This document shows positions 36,115 through 50,846 of a stretch of 64,000 nt of DNA, in pieces. A model generated the notes under the pieces. It did not search any database. It had not been told where the DNA came from and saw only the letters and a list, made by a program, of their open reading frames with translations. The stretch lies in NCBI GenBank assembly GCA_013396655.1, contig WBMV01006289.1:620001-684000 (forward strand), in the 5' to 3' direction. This DNA comes from Campylorhamphus procurvoides. Lineage: Eukaryota; Chordata; Aves; Passeriformes; Dendrocolaptidae. Position 1 is the stretch's first letter. Every line of letters begins with the position of its first letter. The translations under genes were made by a program, and so were the position numbers.

Positions 36115-38956
36115 AGGGTAGCAATTTTCTTGGAAGATAAAAGACAGATACAATATATGTAATAAATGACAGACTATCTTTAAACATTTATCATCTTAAT
36201 AATAAAAAGACAAGGAGAAAGACAGGAAATCAATGCATTAATTTTAAAAATAACATCAAGAACAATGATCTGAGGGAGAATAATAAGAGGAAACTGAGAA
36301 GATAAAGCACACTAGAGTCATTTTAGACAGAAAGGCGACAGTAACATTTTTCTAAACTAGCAGGGGGGCTATAGTGAGGGCCATCTGCGTGGCTAGAGGT
36401 TATAAATAGTATAGAACAATAGAGGACAAGAAATATCAGAACCTGTCAGGCTGAGGGAGAGAACAGAAATCAAACTTTACAGTGCCATAAAGCTCTTTGT
36501 GCAGTAACTAATCCTCATGTGAGTGGGATGCTGCTATCTTCCTCATCAGTGTTTACAAGTGTGCCTCTCACTGCGAGGCAGAGTTAGAAAGAGCAGGGCT
36601 GGAGAAAAACCTCCCATCAGGGTTGCTGGCACAGAGTCCCAGGGCACCATCAGAACACTTGTAATCGAGCATTTCTTTCCACAACTCCTCTTGCTGGGAT
36701 GTTGAGAGAAATGACTGACGAGTTCCAGGACCAGCTCATCTTTGAAAAGACCCACTGCAGAGTCTAATAAGCTGTTCCCTTTTTTAGATATCGAGTCATT
36801 GCATATGGATTACTTCTTCTCTTCCTGAGAGTGTTTTACCTGACTGCACAGATTACTTCCCCCCCCATTTTCATTTGCTTTAATCAAGCGTCAAGGTACA
36901 ATAGTTGCAGACATTTAGCAGTACTCTGCAATGCACAAGGAGAAGAAACAAACAAGGTAAGGGGAGAAAGAAGAGATGCAGGAGGGGCACTGGTAGCCAA
37001 AATAAGGACCACACTAATACTTATAGTGACTTAAGAATTATTAATTATTCCACTGGATGAAACTCAGTCAACCCAACCTCCCAACATTTAATGACTTTGT
37101 CCAAGTCAGCACCTGGATATTTAATTGAAATCCCTTATTTAGCTTATGAAAATCTATTTATAGTAGTCACTGTAACCATTCAGTTTTCAGATCTTTCATG
37201 GATATTTCATTACCTTCTCTGTTTTCCAAAATGAATCATTCTTCCTTCAGAGTAATTTTTTTAAGATGACAATACAACATGCAGAGATAATGCAATACTC
37301 TCCTTCCTCCAGACATTTTCTCCTTAATTTTCTTATTTCATTTTAGATGGCATTATAAACACATATGACATTCCTATTGTGCTTGGGTCATCAGCTGCTT
37401 TTAATCAGAAGAATTTCACTTCTGTTAGCAGTTCTGATGAGTTCTTTCTCACTGAAATTAGTAGAATGATACAGATATACATTCAATTAATATTTGGCCC
37501 AATTACATAAATAAGTTAATGCCTGCAGCAAGAAATTATTTCTTTCTTTTTAAACAGCTAGAGGAACAACAGTTTATTTAATTTCATTAATGATAAAAAG
37601 TTTAAGGATAGTATAAATAGGAAGAGCACTGAAAAATCATCACATATGTGAATACAGTATCTTAAAGGCGTAGGCAGAATCCTTTGGGATCCACCAGCAA
37701 CTCTTTAAATTGCTTGTGAATCAATAGTCGGTTTTCTCCCCCAAAACAGCACCTCTTAGACCTGCATGGTCTAAATCTGGGAGTTTGGTAAACATCAATT
37801 TGAAACACTTTAAGGAAGCAAGGCTGATATGTTGTGGTAATTGCCTGTATATTAGACATGAGTGGAGAGAGGAGGTAAAGGGAGTAGGTGCCAGTCTGCA
37901 CCCTGGCCTTCTGTCCCCCATGGCTGTGACATCCCCAAGGAGCTTTTGGGTGGGAGAACTTGATTGACCTGCCACTACAGCTGCTCCACAGGAGACATAA
38001 GGGTCTCTTGCATCTTAACTAAGTGCTGCAAATTTAACATCCCTACCTGGGCTCTAATGAATAGAACAAGCAGAAAGGAGGCTCTGTCAACTACCTCTTT
38101 TGAGCAGGAGGGAGTTTTGTCCAACTTCATGCTTCTAAAATAAAATAATAATAAAAAACGATCTATGTTTGGACTCTCTGCCAAGCTTTCTTTAAGGTTG
38201 GTGAAGAGAAATGAACATTTCAAAGCTGTTTACTCTGCTTTAAATGGAAAGATGTTTAAAATAGAGCAAGCAAACAACACTCCGGATGAATCTATTTCTC
38301 TGCACTCTGTGCTCAGTAACTGCACCTATACATCTAAAGAGGGTGAGTAAATCCCACCTTTTTATTTTTCAGTGGACTAGTTGTCTGAAGGCAAAGGACA
38401 CGATCCAACTTTCAGTTTTGTCACTACCACAAGTGGCATTCATTTATACTCCAAAAAGAACAGTGGGCTCCCTCCCAGCTGCCCAGGAGGCATTCAGGGA
38501 AAACTCATAAATCTGTCCCCACTGTGACCACCCAAACAGCACAGACCTGCAGGATGCTCAGCACAGGTCACTGCCAGATCATTATTTGCAAGTGTTGATT
38601 AAAGAGTGCTCTTGGCTATTTTTAAATACTAGAAAACAAGCCTAACAAGGAAAGATAATTAAACTATTCTGTATTTGGAAATATACTTGCTCACAATGGA
38701 TTTGGCTGACCCCAGTGATTCAGTATTTTATCCTCATCTTCAAATTAAAAGACCAGGACCAGATGTGCTTGATACCCATGAGATTTCTATGACTGATCTC
38801 TTTAAATACACTGACAAATTCTTGTCTTGGTTCTTCCCTGCATCTCTTCCTCCCTCTGCTCTCCTGCAGGCAAGAAACAAAATACCTCCACCAGCAGAAA
38901 GGTCTATTCGACCTCATCATACGGAGTTTGGTCAGAAACAACATTCTGAGAAAAGA

Positions 38957-38988
38957 TTTTATAGTACAATTTTTTTATAGTACAATTT
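38957..38988 (+). repeat. Perfect tandem duplication of a 16-mer
   Basis: The unit TTTTATAGTACAATTT occurs twice back to back at 38,957-38,972 and 38,973-38,988 with no mismatch. The lack of divergence suggests a recent duplication or an assembly artefact. Confidence 0.85.
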
Positions 38989-41900
38989 CTGCTGTGCTAC
39001 AGGATTAACTTTCACACTATCATCAGGTAAATAATTTGAAATCTGATAACTATAGAGGTGGGGGTTTTTTTCCTACTTTCTGTATCATCAGCTGGTATGT
39101 TATGTGACCAAGAGAAATGAGAAACTGCATTTTGTACAAATCCATGACATTTACGTTAGTCTCAGTGAAAAGCAAACAGTCTCGGTTTTGTTCCCCAGAA
39201 ATATGTACAGGTTTTGGTTATTAATCTTTAAGAGAGCCCAGAGCATTCATTTCTGAAGTCATAAATTCCAAAGTGCTAAAGCTATTGCAAGTCAGCAGAG
39301 CTGACAGTCTCAGCAGCCCTGTCTTAAAATAACCACTGACCAAAAATCCCCAATAAACAAGCTAATTGACAAATACCCTACGATGTAGAAGATAACTTTA
39401 GCAAAGAGATCATCGCTAATCCTTCAGATTTATTTATATTATATTGACAAATTGTTGGTGTTCTAAGATCTAACGGTTTTAAACTTGACAAGTCAAGATT
39501 CCAGTATCTCCCACCGCTGTATGTATTTTATATTTGAATAATATTCCCAGGAATTTACTAGATAAATTAAAAAAAATCCTTATTTTCTCTTTATGGATCA
39601 AAAAATATTGTTCTGCAGAGGAAAAAGGAAGTTAACTCTTTTCAGGTTTCCTGCACAAAGGACTTAGTGCAAAGCATAGGAACACAGTTTGCCAGCTGGA
39701 CATGACTAAAGAGGCCAAAATCAGCCTTTGGAGGGAAAGGCTTGCTTGTTACCTGTAAAAAGCCAAACAAGCAACAAAAGAAAGAAAAATATTGAGAAGA
39801 AACAGTGAGCACTTCCTGCACAGATTTCTACAAGTTAAGCCCACAAGACCATCTGTGGCCCAGGAACAGGCTGAATTTGGAGACAGGAGAAAAGTACCTG
39901 ACTGGTAGAACAGTGAGATCCTGAGAGAACTTCCCAGAAGGAGAGGGTTAGGACAAAGAGAAGCTCCTAAAAAATTCCCAGGTGGAATTTGATTGGTTTA
40001 AGCTGGTTACCTTTACAGCTGCAAGGTATGTCTGTTCCATTGAGAATATTGGAAAGAATTTTGGTAGCCAGACTGAAAATGCAGAAGTTTTCAAAGTTTC
40101 TCCTAAGAAGCCAAAGAGAGTCGAGTCCTCCACTCATGGGCCAGCAGTAGAGTGGGGAGAGCCAGCTGCCTCTACTAATTCTCCTTATTGAAGCTACATT
40201 TGCATTGGATACACTGGGACACTGGCCAGGGAAAATCCATCAAAAGCTGATCCACAGGGACCACATCACTTATTAAAGGCAAGTTAATAGTTCATCTTCT
40301 ACTGAGGTAATCTGAATTTTCACACTGGTTTCCAAAGAGACAAGTGGATCTCTTAGAGAAGGCCAGACACAGAAAATTTACTCATGACTTCATCTTGTGC
40401 TTACGCAACATCTCTGTGTCTGGGTTCAGCTCTTCCAACCTGCAGATTCTACCTGAAGCTGAAATGGTTTTGTTTGGATGAATGCTTGGGAGAAATGGAC
40501 AAAAATCAACCTTTGTTTACTGTTCTAGCATCAGTTTTAGTTACTGCCAGTATCTTCTACCTCGTGATAATAGAAAGCTTTAGATTTCTTGATGGTGGAA
40601 AATCACGCTCCCTTGCATGGAAATGCTATTAGAACCCCATGACACGCTGAAACCCCCCTGTAAATATTGACATTTGTGTGTTAGGTGAGACAGCAGGGAA
40701 GCAGTCTCTTACTGTTTGTAAACAAGCTGTGCACTGAAGGGTCTGTGCTTGAGTACCTTGCTGTTTCATGGACTTACCAGTACAGTTAAACAAAAACCCA
40801 CTAAGCCTAAGAGCAGATTTCCCATGTAATCAAGTATTTCCCCACTAAATGAACTAAAGTTCATTTAACGTTTGTCAAGTGCCTAGAGCAAAATGATACT
40901 TAGAGACAGTAAAAAGAACATAACAGGAAGAATCTTCATAAAGTCCTACAAAACTACTGCAAATTCTGCAGAGGCAGAGAGGGAGAGAGGGCAAGAGCTG
41001 CTCCCCTGCAGGCACTGAGCATCTGAAATGCTTACCAGTGTTTACCTCATTTTAATCGTTGCTCAAAGATTGGCAGCACAATCCCTCATCTCAGTGCTCT
41101 CATCTAGAAATCTTAAATCTTGCATTTCCTTACTGACTGCATCATGTAAGACCAATTACTAGTTTCGTAGTATTTTCACCTGTAAAAATACAATGAAAAA
41201 CAAGTTTTAAAACTGGTCTACAGTAGAATAGCATTGTTCTCTCTAGTCCTCAAATCGAAAGGAACCAGAGATGATTACATGTGAGCAAAGCACCAACAGG
41301 AAGCATAGTGGGGAGAAGAAACTTCTCCAAAGCTGGGCATAAATCAACAAACCAAAGCTTTTCAAAGCGGTGAAAAAAAGGTTAAGAGTTTCACTGCAGC
41401 CTTCTAAGTTTGGGCATAGCATGAGTCAATCTGAGTGCAATCCCTACAGATGCAAAGTTCACAGACGTGACTGTCTGCAGAAGTGTATTAAAAGGTCAGT
41501 TCTATTTGCTTTTGCACACAAATGGAAATGATTCTCATATGTATTTACTGGGCTCTTTGACAAAGTTATGGCTTAGATTTGGTCAGTCAGATCATTCAGT
41601 GTATCTTATGCTTTCCTCAGAGCAATTGCAAAATGGATAGATATTCCTGGATGAAATATCTGAAGAAGCAGGAAATTTCTTCAAAGAGCCTTATCCAATC
41701 CCTTCTTGGCCATCCTGTCCTTACTGTGGCTCTGAGTGCTCCTCTCTCCTATCAGATAAGTACTGGAGATAAAGCTGTGTCCCATCACAGAGTGTGGTTT
41801 ATTGTTTCAGGGTGTTGTTCAAACAAAAGGAATGATACCACCATACCCTTCCAGCTAAGCAAGACCTGGTTTGACATCGAGGGGCACCCACTGAACTTCA

Positions 41901-44900
41901 CATCTTTTGACACTTACACAGAACAGCAAAAAACTGCAGCACTGAGGTCACTCAAAGGTATTTAGTTGAGAAGACAATACCGTAGGCAAGGAATTGCACA
42001 CCTGGAAAACCACTGCCCTTTCATATTTTGGTTTTGTCGTTTTACAAAAGGTACAATCTTATTGGAATTTCCACATTCGGAGATTCTCATACAAGAGATT
42101 TGACATTTGATCAAATTGGTATTGACACAGCTTATCTGGCTCAAAATTTTAAATTACAATGAGGATCAATTTTTTCTCTCTGCTGCCAAGGACTTTATAA
42201 GGATTAGAGCTCTAACAGAATAGGATTTGTGTCACTTGCAATAAATTATGGCCAAGTGTCACTTCTCTTAAGCAGGTTTCATTTCAAGTAAGCAATTAAA
42301 AAAACCCAAAACAATCGTGGCAGTTACACATTATGGCATTCAGTAAACATCCAGTAAACCTCCACTCCAGTGACTGATAACACCAAGCAAAGCCAAGAAA
42401 TTTCTGGACAAAGATTTTCCTTCATTTGACCTGGAGGGAGGTTTTGCATATGCTTGAATCTGAAAGCAACTTAGTCACCAAGGTGTTTCTTGAAGTAGAT
42501 TCAGCTACTCATGCCAAAGTATTTTAAGAATCTGCCTTTAATTAATTGTTGGAAGAAACAAGACTGTTGAAACTTCAGCCTTTTGCACATTGTGGAAACT
42601 CATAAAGCCTTGAGAGCTTTGTCCACAGACCCCACAATAAGTATGACTCATTAAATGCTTTTCTTTTCTCAGTATGCAATAAAGAAAAATATTATTTATA
42701 GCATCATACAAACTATTAAGGAATTGCTTTTCTTTGAAGTCCAGACATAGCAAAGGAATAATAATTTGGATAAATGGTGGTATTTACAGTTTCTTTGATT
42801 TGGGGCCACACATCATATCTTGGCCAAATATGTGGTTATAATGAAGGATTCTAAAATTTCCTAAAATACTTCTGACATTCACAAGTTCGCTGAGGTCTAA
42901 TATCTGATTGCTTTTGGCTCAGAAGCAGCTCCAGCACCAAAGTCATTTTGGGAACACTAACAATGGAGCAGTTTCCTTGCCTTTGGGCTCTCACTTATAT
43001 GCTTCCCACTGGATCTTTACATATATCCTCGAAAAGATCCTACAATTCTCAAAAAAACACTCTCCATAGGATTTGTCAAAAGCTTCCTGCACAGGCTCAT
43101 CTGTTCCCACAAAAGCTTGTGACAGGAGCTTGGTAAAAACCCCTCCAGCAGAGTTATCACAAGTTGGACATGACATGACTGTTACTGCTCCTGTCAGGTG
43201 AGCTCTGAGGACTTAAATCACACAAGAAATAGCTCATCAGCTATTTTGGCCCAGACTAAAGAGAGAAAAAAGTCTTTCTAAAGATGACATTTGAGGCACA
43301 ATCAGTTGTAACAGGATGTTCTAGAATGGCACCAGGTTTATGGCAGATATTTCGCACAGAGAAAAACTGTTCTTTTCCTGAAGCTGATTACAAGGAAGAG
43401 TGGGAAGCATCATCTTACCAAAAATAAGAGGAAATTAGTGCTTCACATGAATCAGTCAGAGGAGAAACGTGCATACAGTTCCAAATAACGTAGCACCTTT
43501 TACCTTGGGCTCTAATATGCAGCCCAAAATGTGAGTGTTTAAAGCCAGGTTCAGATATATTAGTTTCAAGCCTACTCCATTTAGGTTCAAGTCTGTTTCT
43601 CATGCCTGCAGCTCAGTAACATTTTTAAATCTAGTCATAATTCTGTAAGACTCAAATAAGGCAAAATACTCAGCACAAAAACCCCACTGTGTGTGAAATG
43701 GAACATGGTAAATGTCAGTTCAGGAGCAAACACCAGAAAAAGTAAGACAGTTACCCTCTCTTTGGGACTTCCTTCATCTCCCAGACACTTGTAGTCAGGA
43801 TAAGAAAAGAGCCTTCCTGCTACGGAAATAAGACTAGTTCTACTCAAGGTACAAAATGTATTCTCCTGCAGCTCTTCAATCTGCAGCACAACTTGAAAAA
43901 GAGCAGTAAAAGAGAGTTTAGAGGAAAGATTTTAAAATAGGCTTCATTTCGACTTTGCCTTCCCTGCCTTCCTGGAACAGTCAATCCATGCAACATTCAT
44001 GGATCCTGACAACAGGCGACCTTTCCTCTTATAAACAGAATCTTGGCATAAGCTTTTGTGTTTTCTCTGTTTTCATTCAGAACAACAATATAGGAATCGA
44101 ATGCAATAAAAAGCAGCTGCTGAAGCACATACTGAAACACGAGCTGAGCTGGAGGAACAACTGTCGCACTTTGCACACAATTCAGAAGGGCATTTGGGTT
44201 CCTGCTGTCACCAGAAGTTGTATTTTAATCACTGCAGAACATGATATGCCCGAGACAACGATGCAACAATGCACAACAGCCAGTAATTTTCCTCAGGTCA
44301 TGTCAGGCAAAAAGTACCATAGTTTCTTTCCTTTGTATCTGATTTTATGCCAACATGTACTCGGAAAGCTGTCGTCTGGCCTTTCAGTCCCCGTGATGTA
44401 TTGCATTAATCTCCCAGTTCCCACAAGTTCATATTTAAAGAGCTTCTGTTCACTTATGTCTGCCTCGTAAAAGATCTCTTGTGTTGTTTTTCTCCCCACC
44501 CCCTTCAAGATTAATAAACATTCTGCTAAGAAAAGGCTTTAGCATCAATCAGATTTCATAACTGATTAGACGGGAGGTACTCTGGCTGCATTTGAAATGG
44601 GCCTCTTTGGACTGTTTTTGCTTCTAAAATTAGCTGAGCTATTTCCCGAGAGAAGTCTCTGGCTATAGAAGCAGACACCCCCACAAGGCAGTGCCCTGGA
44701 GCTGTGTCAGAAAGCGCTGCAAAGCTGACCAGAGTGTCCAAGAAAACTGAGAAGCTGCTCCTCTCCCAGCCAGCAGCAGGGCCATGGGAGGCTCGTGCTG
44801 CAAACCCCAGCCTGGGGGGCTCGGATGGGCTGTATGGCTGGTGCCACAGGGGAAAGCCCAAATCCGATGCCAAGGACAAAACCCTCTCCAGCTTCACCCC

Positions 44901-47900
44901 CTGCAGAATCAGAGCTGCTGTTGGTATTTCTGCCAGGACTTGTTCTCCCTTGATTTGTTGCTCAGCAGCCACACCACAATCCACATTTCCCGGAGATGCC
45001 CTGGGTGCAGCACTGCAGCCACCTGAAAGGCAAAGAGTAATCCATAAAAGTGTTTCCTGCTCTACACATTTTATTTTTTTCAGGAGCCAATCTACTCAGT
45101 TTTGTGCAATTCAGTAGGGTAAGTTCTGGGCCAAGGGAGAAAAGTCCCAGTATCCCATTGTAAGTAATCCATCTATGTCAGAATCTGTGCAGGCCTGTTT
45201 ATACAGGTTTACATCCTTCTGACAGTAGGAAAAAGATAAAAATAGTTACTTTTGCAAGACACACAGATCTCTCTGTGCTCAGGTTTACTTCCTCCCACCA
45301 GCCAGCCCATATTATGACACAGGAGATGAACATTGGCTCCAGGTCACAGTGTGGGGAGTCGCATGCAAGGGATTTGACAGGGGATGTTCCCTTTCAAAAT
45401 AGGGAACTGCAAATCCATGCCCTGTAGTGGACAGCTCTGGAAGGGGGGCTGGGGTGGATATTCAAATTAAATGCAGTTTCTAACAACAACTCATTAGAAG
45501 AACAAGAACGAGACATTGACTGCTTTTGAAGTTCTGCTCTAGCAGTACTTAAAGTTATTCAGTTGCAACAGAATAGGAGGTATATCTAACATAGGTTTAT
45601 AGTTTCTTTACTTAACATGTACTGTATAAATAGAAAAGATCCTCAGTAAGTGAGTGAAACCAGCATTAAAAACAAAGTAAATAGATAAAAAAAATCAGAC
45701 ACAGTCTAGGTTTTTAGGCAACTAATAGTACAAATCCTGAGCATCCCTTTGAAGTAGGGTAATTTGGCAATACTGTGAGTAGCACCTCCAGGGTTTTAGG
45801 CAAGATTTGGGATGAAAGAAAGGGGCAGCAGTTCATTTGTTCTTTGTTTCTTCTTTCTGACACCATAATTAAAAACATTTGAATGTTAACTTCCAAGGCT
45901 TTTTTTGTTATTTTGAAAGATCAAAACTAATATTAGAAAAAGAGAAGGGAGCATCTCTCTACAGCTGTCATTGTCTTGATGCACCTGAAGTTTCATTTAC
46001 ACAATGCTGACATGCAAGCACATGTAACAGTCAAAACTGGTTTTAAAAAAAAGTATTTAAAACAAAATCACTCACACCTACATATACAATAAGAATATTC
46101 ACGCTCCTATATTTCACATATTAAATATGAATATGCAATGCTAATATTCCTACCAGAACTGCATCTGCTCTTCTTCTGTCTGAATTTGTTAACCCAAAAT
46201 GGCAATGGGAGGAAACAAAAACCAATAACAAATGCTAAAATTTTGCTTTCAGGAGCTTCATTAAGTTTTATTCCCAAAATTACATAAACACATGGGAACT
46301 AGTACTGCTGCAGTGACTGACGAGCAAGAACATTTTACTGTGACAGTGGATATCTTATCTTGCTAGGAAACTATACACAATTCTTTTCTTTTTATATTAT
46401 TACTTTCTTTCCTTTTTTTTTGGTGAGAGAAAAGCCTTTCATAAATGATAACATATCAAAATCATATCATTATCCAAGTAAGATTTTAAAAGCAAAATAA
46501 AGTTTGATAAGGAAAAAAAAAAACCATCAAAATGCTTCACCAAGATACTGACAGTGACAACTTCAGGCCAGCTTCTTTCTATGTAAAGAACTACCATGAT
46601 TATTTAAGAACATAAAATGCAATATGTCTGCTTATGAAATTCATATAGAATCCATCAAATAGAAATAAAATTAAAACTACAACAAAAAAAACCAGAGAAA
46701 GTTGCATTAAAAAGCCCCAAGAAAAGCAGAAAGTCTTGAGGCAGAAATGGGATGCTGTTTCAGGGTTTTTTTCAGTCCTGTTAAGAATTTAGACAGTTTT
46801 AGCTATAGGTATGAGTGCTCCCTTTAATAATTAATAGGTGCCAAGGACTTGAAGACAGATAAAGATGCAAACAAAAGGAATCATAAGACAATTGATGCAA
46901 CTGAACATAAGCACAACTTCCTTATTCAATGAACTTTCAAAATATTATATAAATTGATTTCAGCCTAATTGAGTTCATATTAACTTCTAGAAGCTTGTGA
47001 TTAATTGAATGTACCCTCTCAATCAGTGAATATAAGACTTCCCTACAGCAGAAGGACTACTGCCAGCAACGTGCTCATTACGCTTTGCTTGAATTGTATT
47101 AAAAAGCTATTTTTTACTTTGCATGCTTAAAGCCAAATCATGCTAAGAGTCTGTGAATTACAAGGCAATTATAAACACCGTTCAGGCTCATCCAGCCCGG
47201 AACAGGCAAATCTAACACGCTACAGCAGTGCCTTGTGGTGATTGGTGAGAAGCCAGCAGAGACTGGACAGTGACTGAGTGCAGTCCTACATTATCCCTAC
47301 AAGGGCTCTCCTCCCTGCTGTAAATACATGGGGACAGTTCCAAAAGTAGCCCTTTGTGTAAAATGTTGCCAGATATCCTAAGTGGCCGAGGGCAATGATT
47401 TTCACAGAAACTGCTGGCATCCAACTCCAAAGTTAAAGAATCTGAGAATTTAAGTCTGCATCTTTCAGTCAGATGATCTCTAAACTCCAGTGAAGCATTC
47501 ACTGCTACAACACTGAGGGGGGAACTTGGTGTCCAAAATAGCCAGGAAGATGGAAACTCCTACGAGTGATCTATAGCAAACCCCCATGTAATGTCACCTG
47601 CAGATCTTCCCCCTGTGCCCTCTGCCAGAACAGGAACGGCGCTCTGGAGAACAAAGGGTGACACTGTGTGCAGAGTGCAGGGCACACACAATGAGCACAT
47701 TCCCACAATTTCCTTTCCAAAGAAGTGCCTTTAAAGAGGAAAAGAGCGGTGATAGTGCTTACCTGCTCCATAACCTCCCCATGGTTAGGGCATTCCCCCA
47801 GGAGGAAAGCAAAAATGCTCTCCTTTTTGCACAGTGAGACCACTGAGTGTAGTGTAACAGTAGGGGCAGATGTATCTTAGTGTGGATAAAGGGAGAAAAT

Positions 47901-48840
47901 AAAAATACAGTAAATCCCCTGAAACACTGTCCAGTCTCTAAGTAGGAAAGACCTTTCTACATCAGTTTCTGTTGGCTCCAGTTTCTGCATTTTCACTGCA
48001 ATTGATCATAACAAATTACAGTCATACTGTAGTCAGCTTAGACTGTGCAGAGACAGCCTGCAAACATGAACAGCAAACAGGTAGAGGGGATCCCATGCTA
48101 CCATGTTTTCTCAGAGTTTGGGAGAAAACAGTGAGGTCAGGGTGTTCAGAAGGCACTTGCAAACCAGAAGTGTCTCCACTGCAGGAGGATACCCAGACTT
48201 GGTGCTCCCCCTGCCTGGATCAGGCGGAAAGGAAAGGGTCTCACCTCTGCAGCAAGCTCAAACTCCCAAGCTCCTGACGGGCATTATCTTGGGAAAATAA
48301 AACATCTCAGCTGACCAGTTCCTCTACCATCAGTGTCACAAGCCTTTCTGGACATGTCAGGCATCATTAAGCCTGTGATTTGGTCTAAAAGATAAAAAGA
48401 ATCAGTCAATAACACAGCATCCATTAATAGTAATTGTAGCTCCAAAGACAGGCATGTCCCACCTTGACTTGGGCTTACACATTGTATCCTTGAGATACAA
48501 AAAGAGTTGAATGATTTGGTAAATCCTGAGGTAGTTTTAACAGCAGAGTGAATACAAACCTACTCAGGGTTTATGTTTTATTAACTCTGTATGTACTACC
48601 TTGGTATGTGGTACATCACACACTAAAAAGGAAAACTGTGCCTTAATGTTTCCAACAAACTGGGCAAAGAGATCAAGCTATCAATGAAAACATTACCTTT
48701 GTCAACCACATACAGTCAAAGAAATGGGGTCTTCAATTTTAAAAAACCATTACTTTACAATCCATTATGCTTTATCCTTAAGAAATAAAAATACAAAAGC
48801 ATAGATTAAGGCTGGATTAATTAATTACCTCATGCAAAAC

Positions 48841-48874
48841 CAACTAGTATTTTGTAATTTCAAAATATTAGTTG
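48841..48874. repeat. 14-bp near-perfect inverted repeat with 6-base loop
   Basis: CAACTAGTATTTTG (48,841-48,854) pairs with CAAAATATTAGTTG (48,861-48,874) around the loop TAATTT. The single non-complementary pair would be a G-U wobble in RNA, so the stem is effectively continuous. It lies in AT-rich intergenic sequence. Confidence 0.6.
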
Positions 48875-50825
48875 CACCTATAAATATTATTCAACTGTTT
48901 TTCTTCAACCTCTTTCTATGTGAACTTGTAAAATTAATATATTTTACTTGACTATTGCAAAAGAAAAAAGGTCAGGAAGGTAGTTACAAAAGTAACAAAG
49001 AACTTGTTTAGATAAACGTGAAGAATGGGAACAGTACAGAGAAGATTTTTTACTTTAATTGTTCAATACATGGTTTAGTAGAAAGAAATGGTGACCTCAA
49101 ACACTGAGCATTTACAGTAAAGCATAAAACCTCTTATAAATCATGGACTAAGAACAATATGAACTGAAGCCCAGTCTAAGTTAAACATCTCACTTTTAAT
49201 TCATCACTCTCTCAGAGCTGCTCTGAACTTAGTTTTACTGAAGTGTGAAAGAAAACATTGGAGATATTTCTTATCTGCTGCAGTTAAACACTAGGATCTC
49301 CTATTTGAAAACTATTTAGAAATACAGTGAGTAGTTACTCAGAGATGAGAACTAATCAAGTACATAAACTACACGCACAGGCATGAGCTTTTCGATAGAA
49401 ATTCCTTATGTAAGGAACCTGACTTTGGTAGGACTCTTCATATGCACATAAATACTTTCAGAACTAGGAATCAGTCAAATGCTGGGGGAAAAAAAAAAAT
49501 TCTTCATACACTTAAAAAAACTTTTCAAACAGCTTGTGACATCTAAAACACTCGTGAAGCTCTTAAGCTCTGCTATGGATCATGACATCAGCACAATTAA
49601 AAGTATATGGATGTATGACTCCAAGATTATTTTATAAGGACAAAGCAACCTTTACATAAGAACAAAGATCTGGACTTGAGTTTCATCACAGTGAAGATGA
49701 CTGTCTTTAGAGTTAGCCTTTTGACATATAGCAAGAGATTATACTTACCAAGATAGCCTGAATTTACAGTGCCTCTATCTAGAACAGAACCCAGGGCATA
49801 CAATGTACTCCTTGTGTCTGCTGTGAGCACAGTCATTAAGATTTTACTGCAGTCGAGAACTATAAATTTTATTTCCCGCACATTGTGTTTGTATATGCAA
49901 TAAACCATGTGGCAGACAGGATTCAGTGAATTCAGCTCTGTGGAGAAAGAAGCGCTTGAAGAAAACGGATTCTTCACTTCTGCTCTCCTGTCCAATCAAG
50001 GCATATTTTCAAATGTTTCTTCCACCTTCATCACAAACTTTCCAATTCTTGACCCAGATTCCTGAGAATGAAAGTCTCAAGACATGTTCTTGGACAAGAC
50101 TGACTTTCTTATCTCTTGTATATCTAGTTGTACTCATTTGTTTTGGAAAGCACGATGGCAGAATGGATGATGCAATTACGCTGATGCAAATGCTGCAGAA
50201 ACATTACTTCAATAGAGTTCCAGCTAACATGAAAAACAAGTAGTTCTAGCAATATATAAAGTCTTGTCCTTCTCACTTCTTAAGTCCCTTGCATTTCTGC
50301 AGAAGATGCCAAACAGTTGTCTGTGTGATAAAAAGGGCCACTTTTCTCGCTTTTCCAGTCTGAGTACTCTTTGTTCATACTGAGCTCCACTTTTTAGCTC
50401 TTTGTTTTCAGTTTTTTGTAAACTCCTCATGTAGTTTCGATTCTAGCATCTTGTATACAAACATTGCTAACTTCTCAGGGCAGGAGAATATCCAGTTGCT
50501 GCAGAGCATTAAGCCCCTTCAGTGACACCTGGCTTCCTCCTGGGTGGGCACAACTTTGACCATTTTTGGTATTCTGAGTCTGTGTCAGGCTCGAGGCACA
50601 CTTAGTCAGCCTTTTGTGCAGCAACGCAGACAATACTGCTAATGGGGATTTGGTGGCTTCAAACTGTTAGCAGATGGCACAGCATGCAGCTTGGGGTGAT
50701 TCATGAAATACAGAGGGGATAACAATCGACTGGAAGTGTCTCATCCCACTTCAAAGCACTGAACCAAAAGTCCAGCTGCACCGAATTTGGATACTGCTGC
50801 ATCATTTCCAGGGAAAACAGCAATT

Positions 50826-50846
50826 CCCCCCCGGCACCCCTTTCCC
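50826..50846 (-). other. G-quadruplex motif, minus strand
   Basis: Plus-strand C-runs of 7, 4 and 3 bases at 50,826-50,832, 50,837-50,840 and 50,844-50,846 give the minus strand enough G-tracts for a four-run quadruplex if the seven-base run is split. Confidence 0.45.

Noticed and set aside
36355..36372. CTAGCAGGGGGGC as a CTCF-like core
   Set aside because: The G-run is one base too long to align the two halves of the consensus.
43955..44470. 171-codon plus-strand open frame
   Set aside because: No recognisable domain, no conserved-looking motif and no supporting splice or promoter context. The length is compatible with chance in 64 kb of six-frame sequence.
47620..47640. Possible CTCF core (AGAGGGCAC on the minus strand)
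   Set aside because: Two key positions of the CCASY half are wrong, so it is a weak match compared with the site at 62.7 kb.
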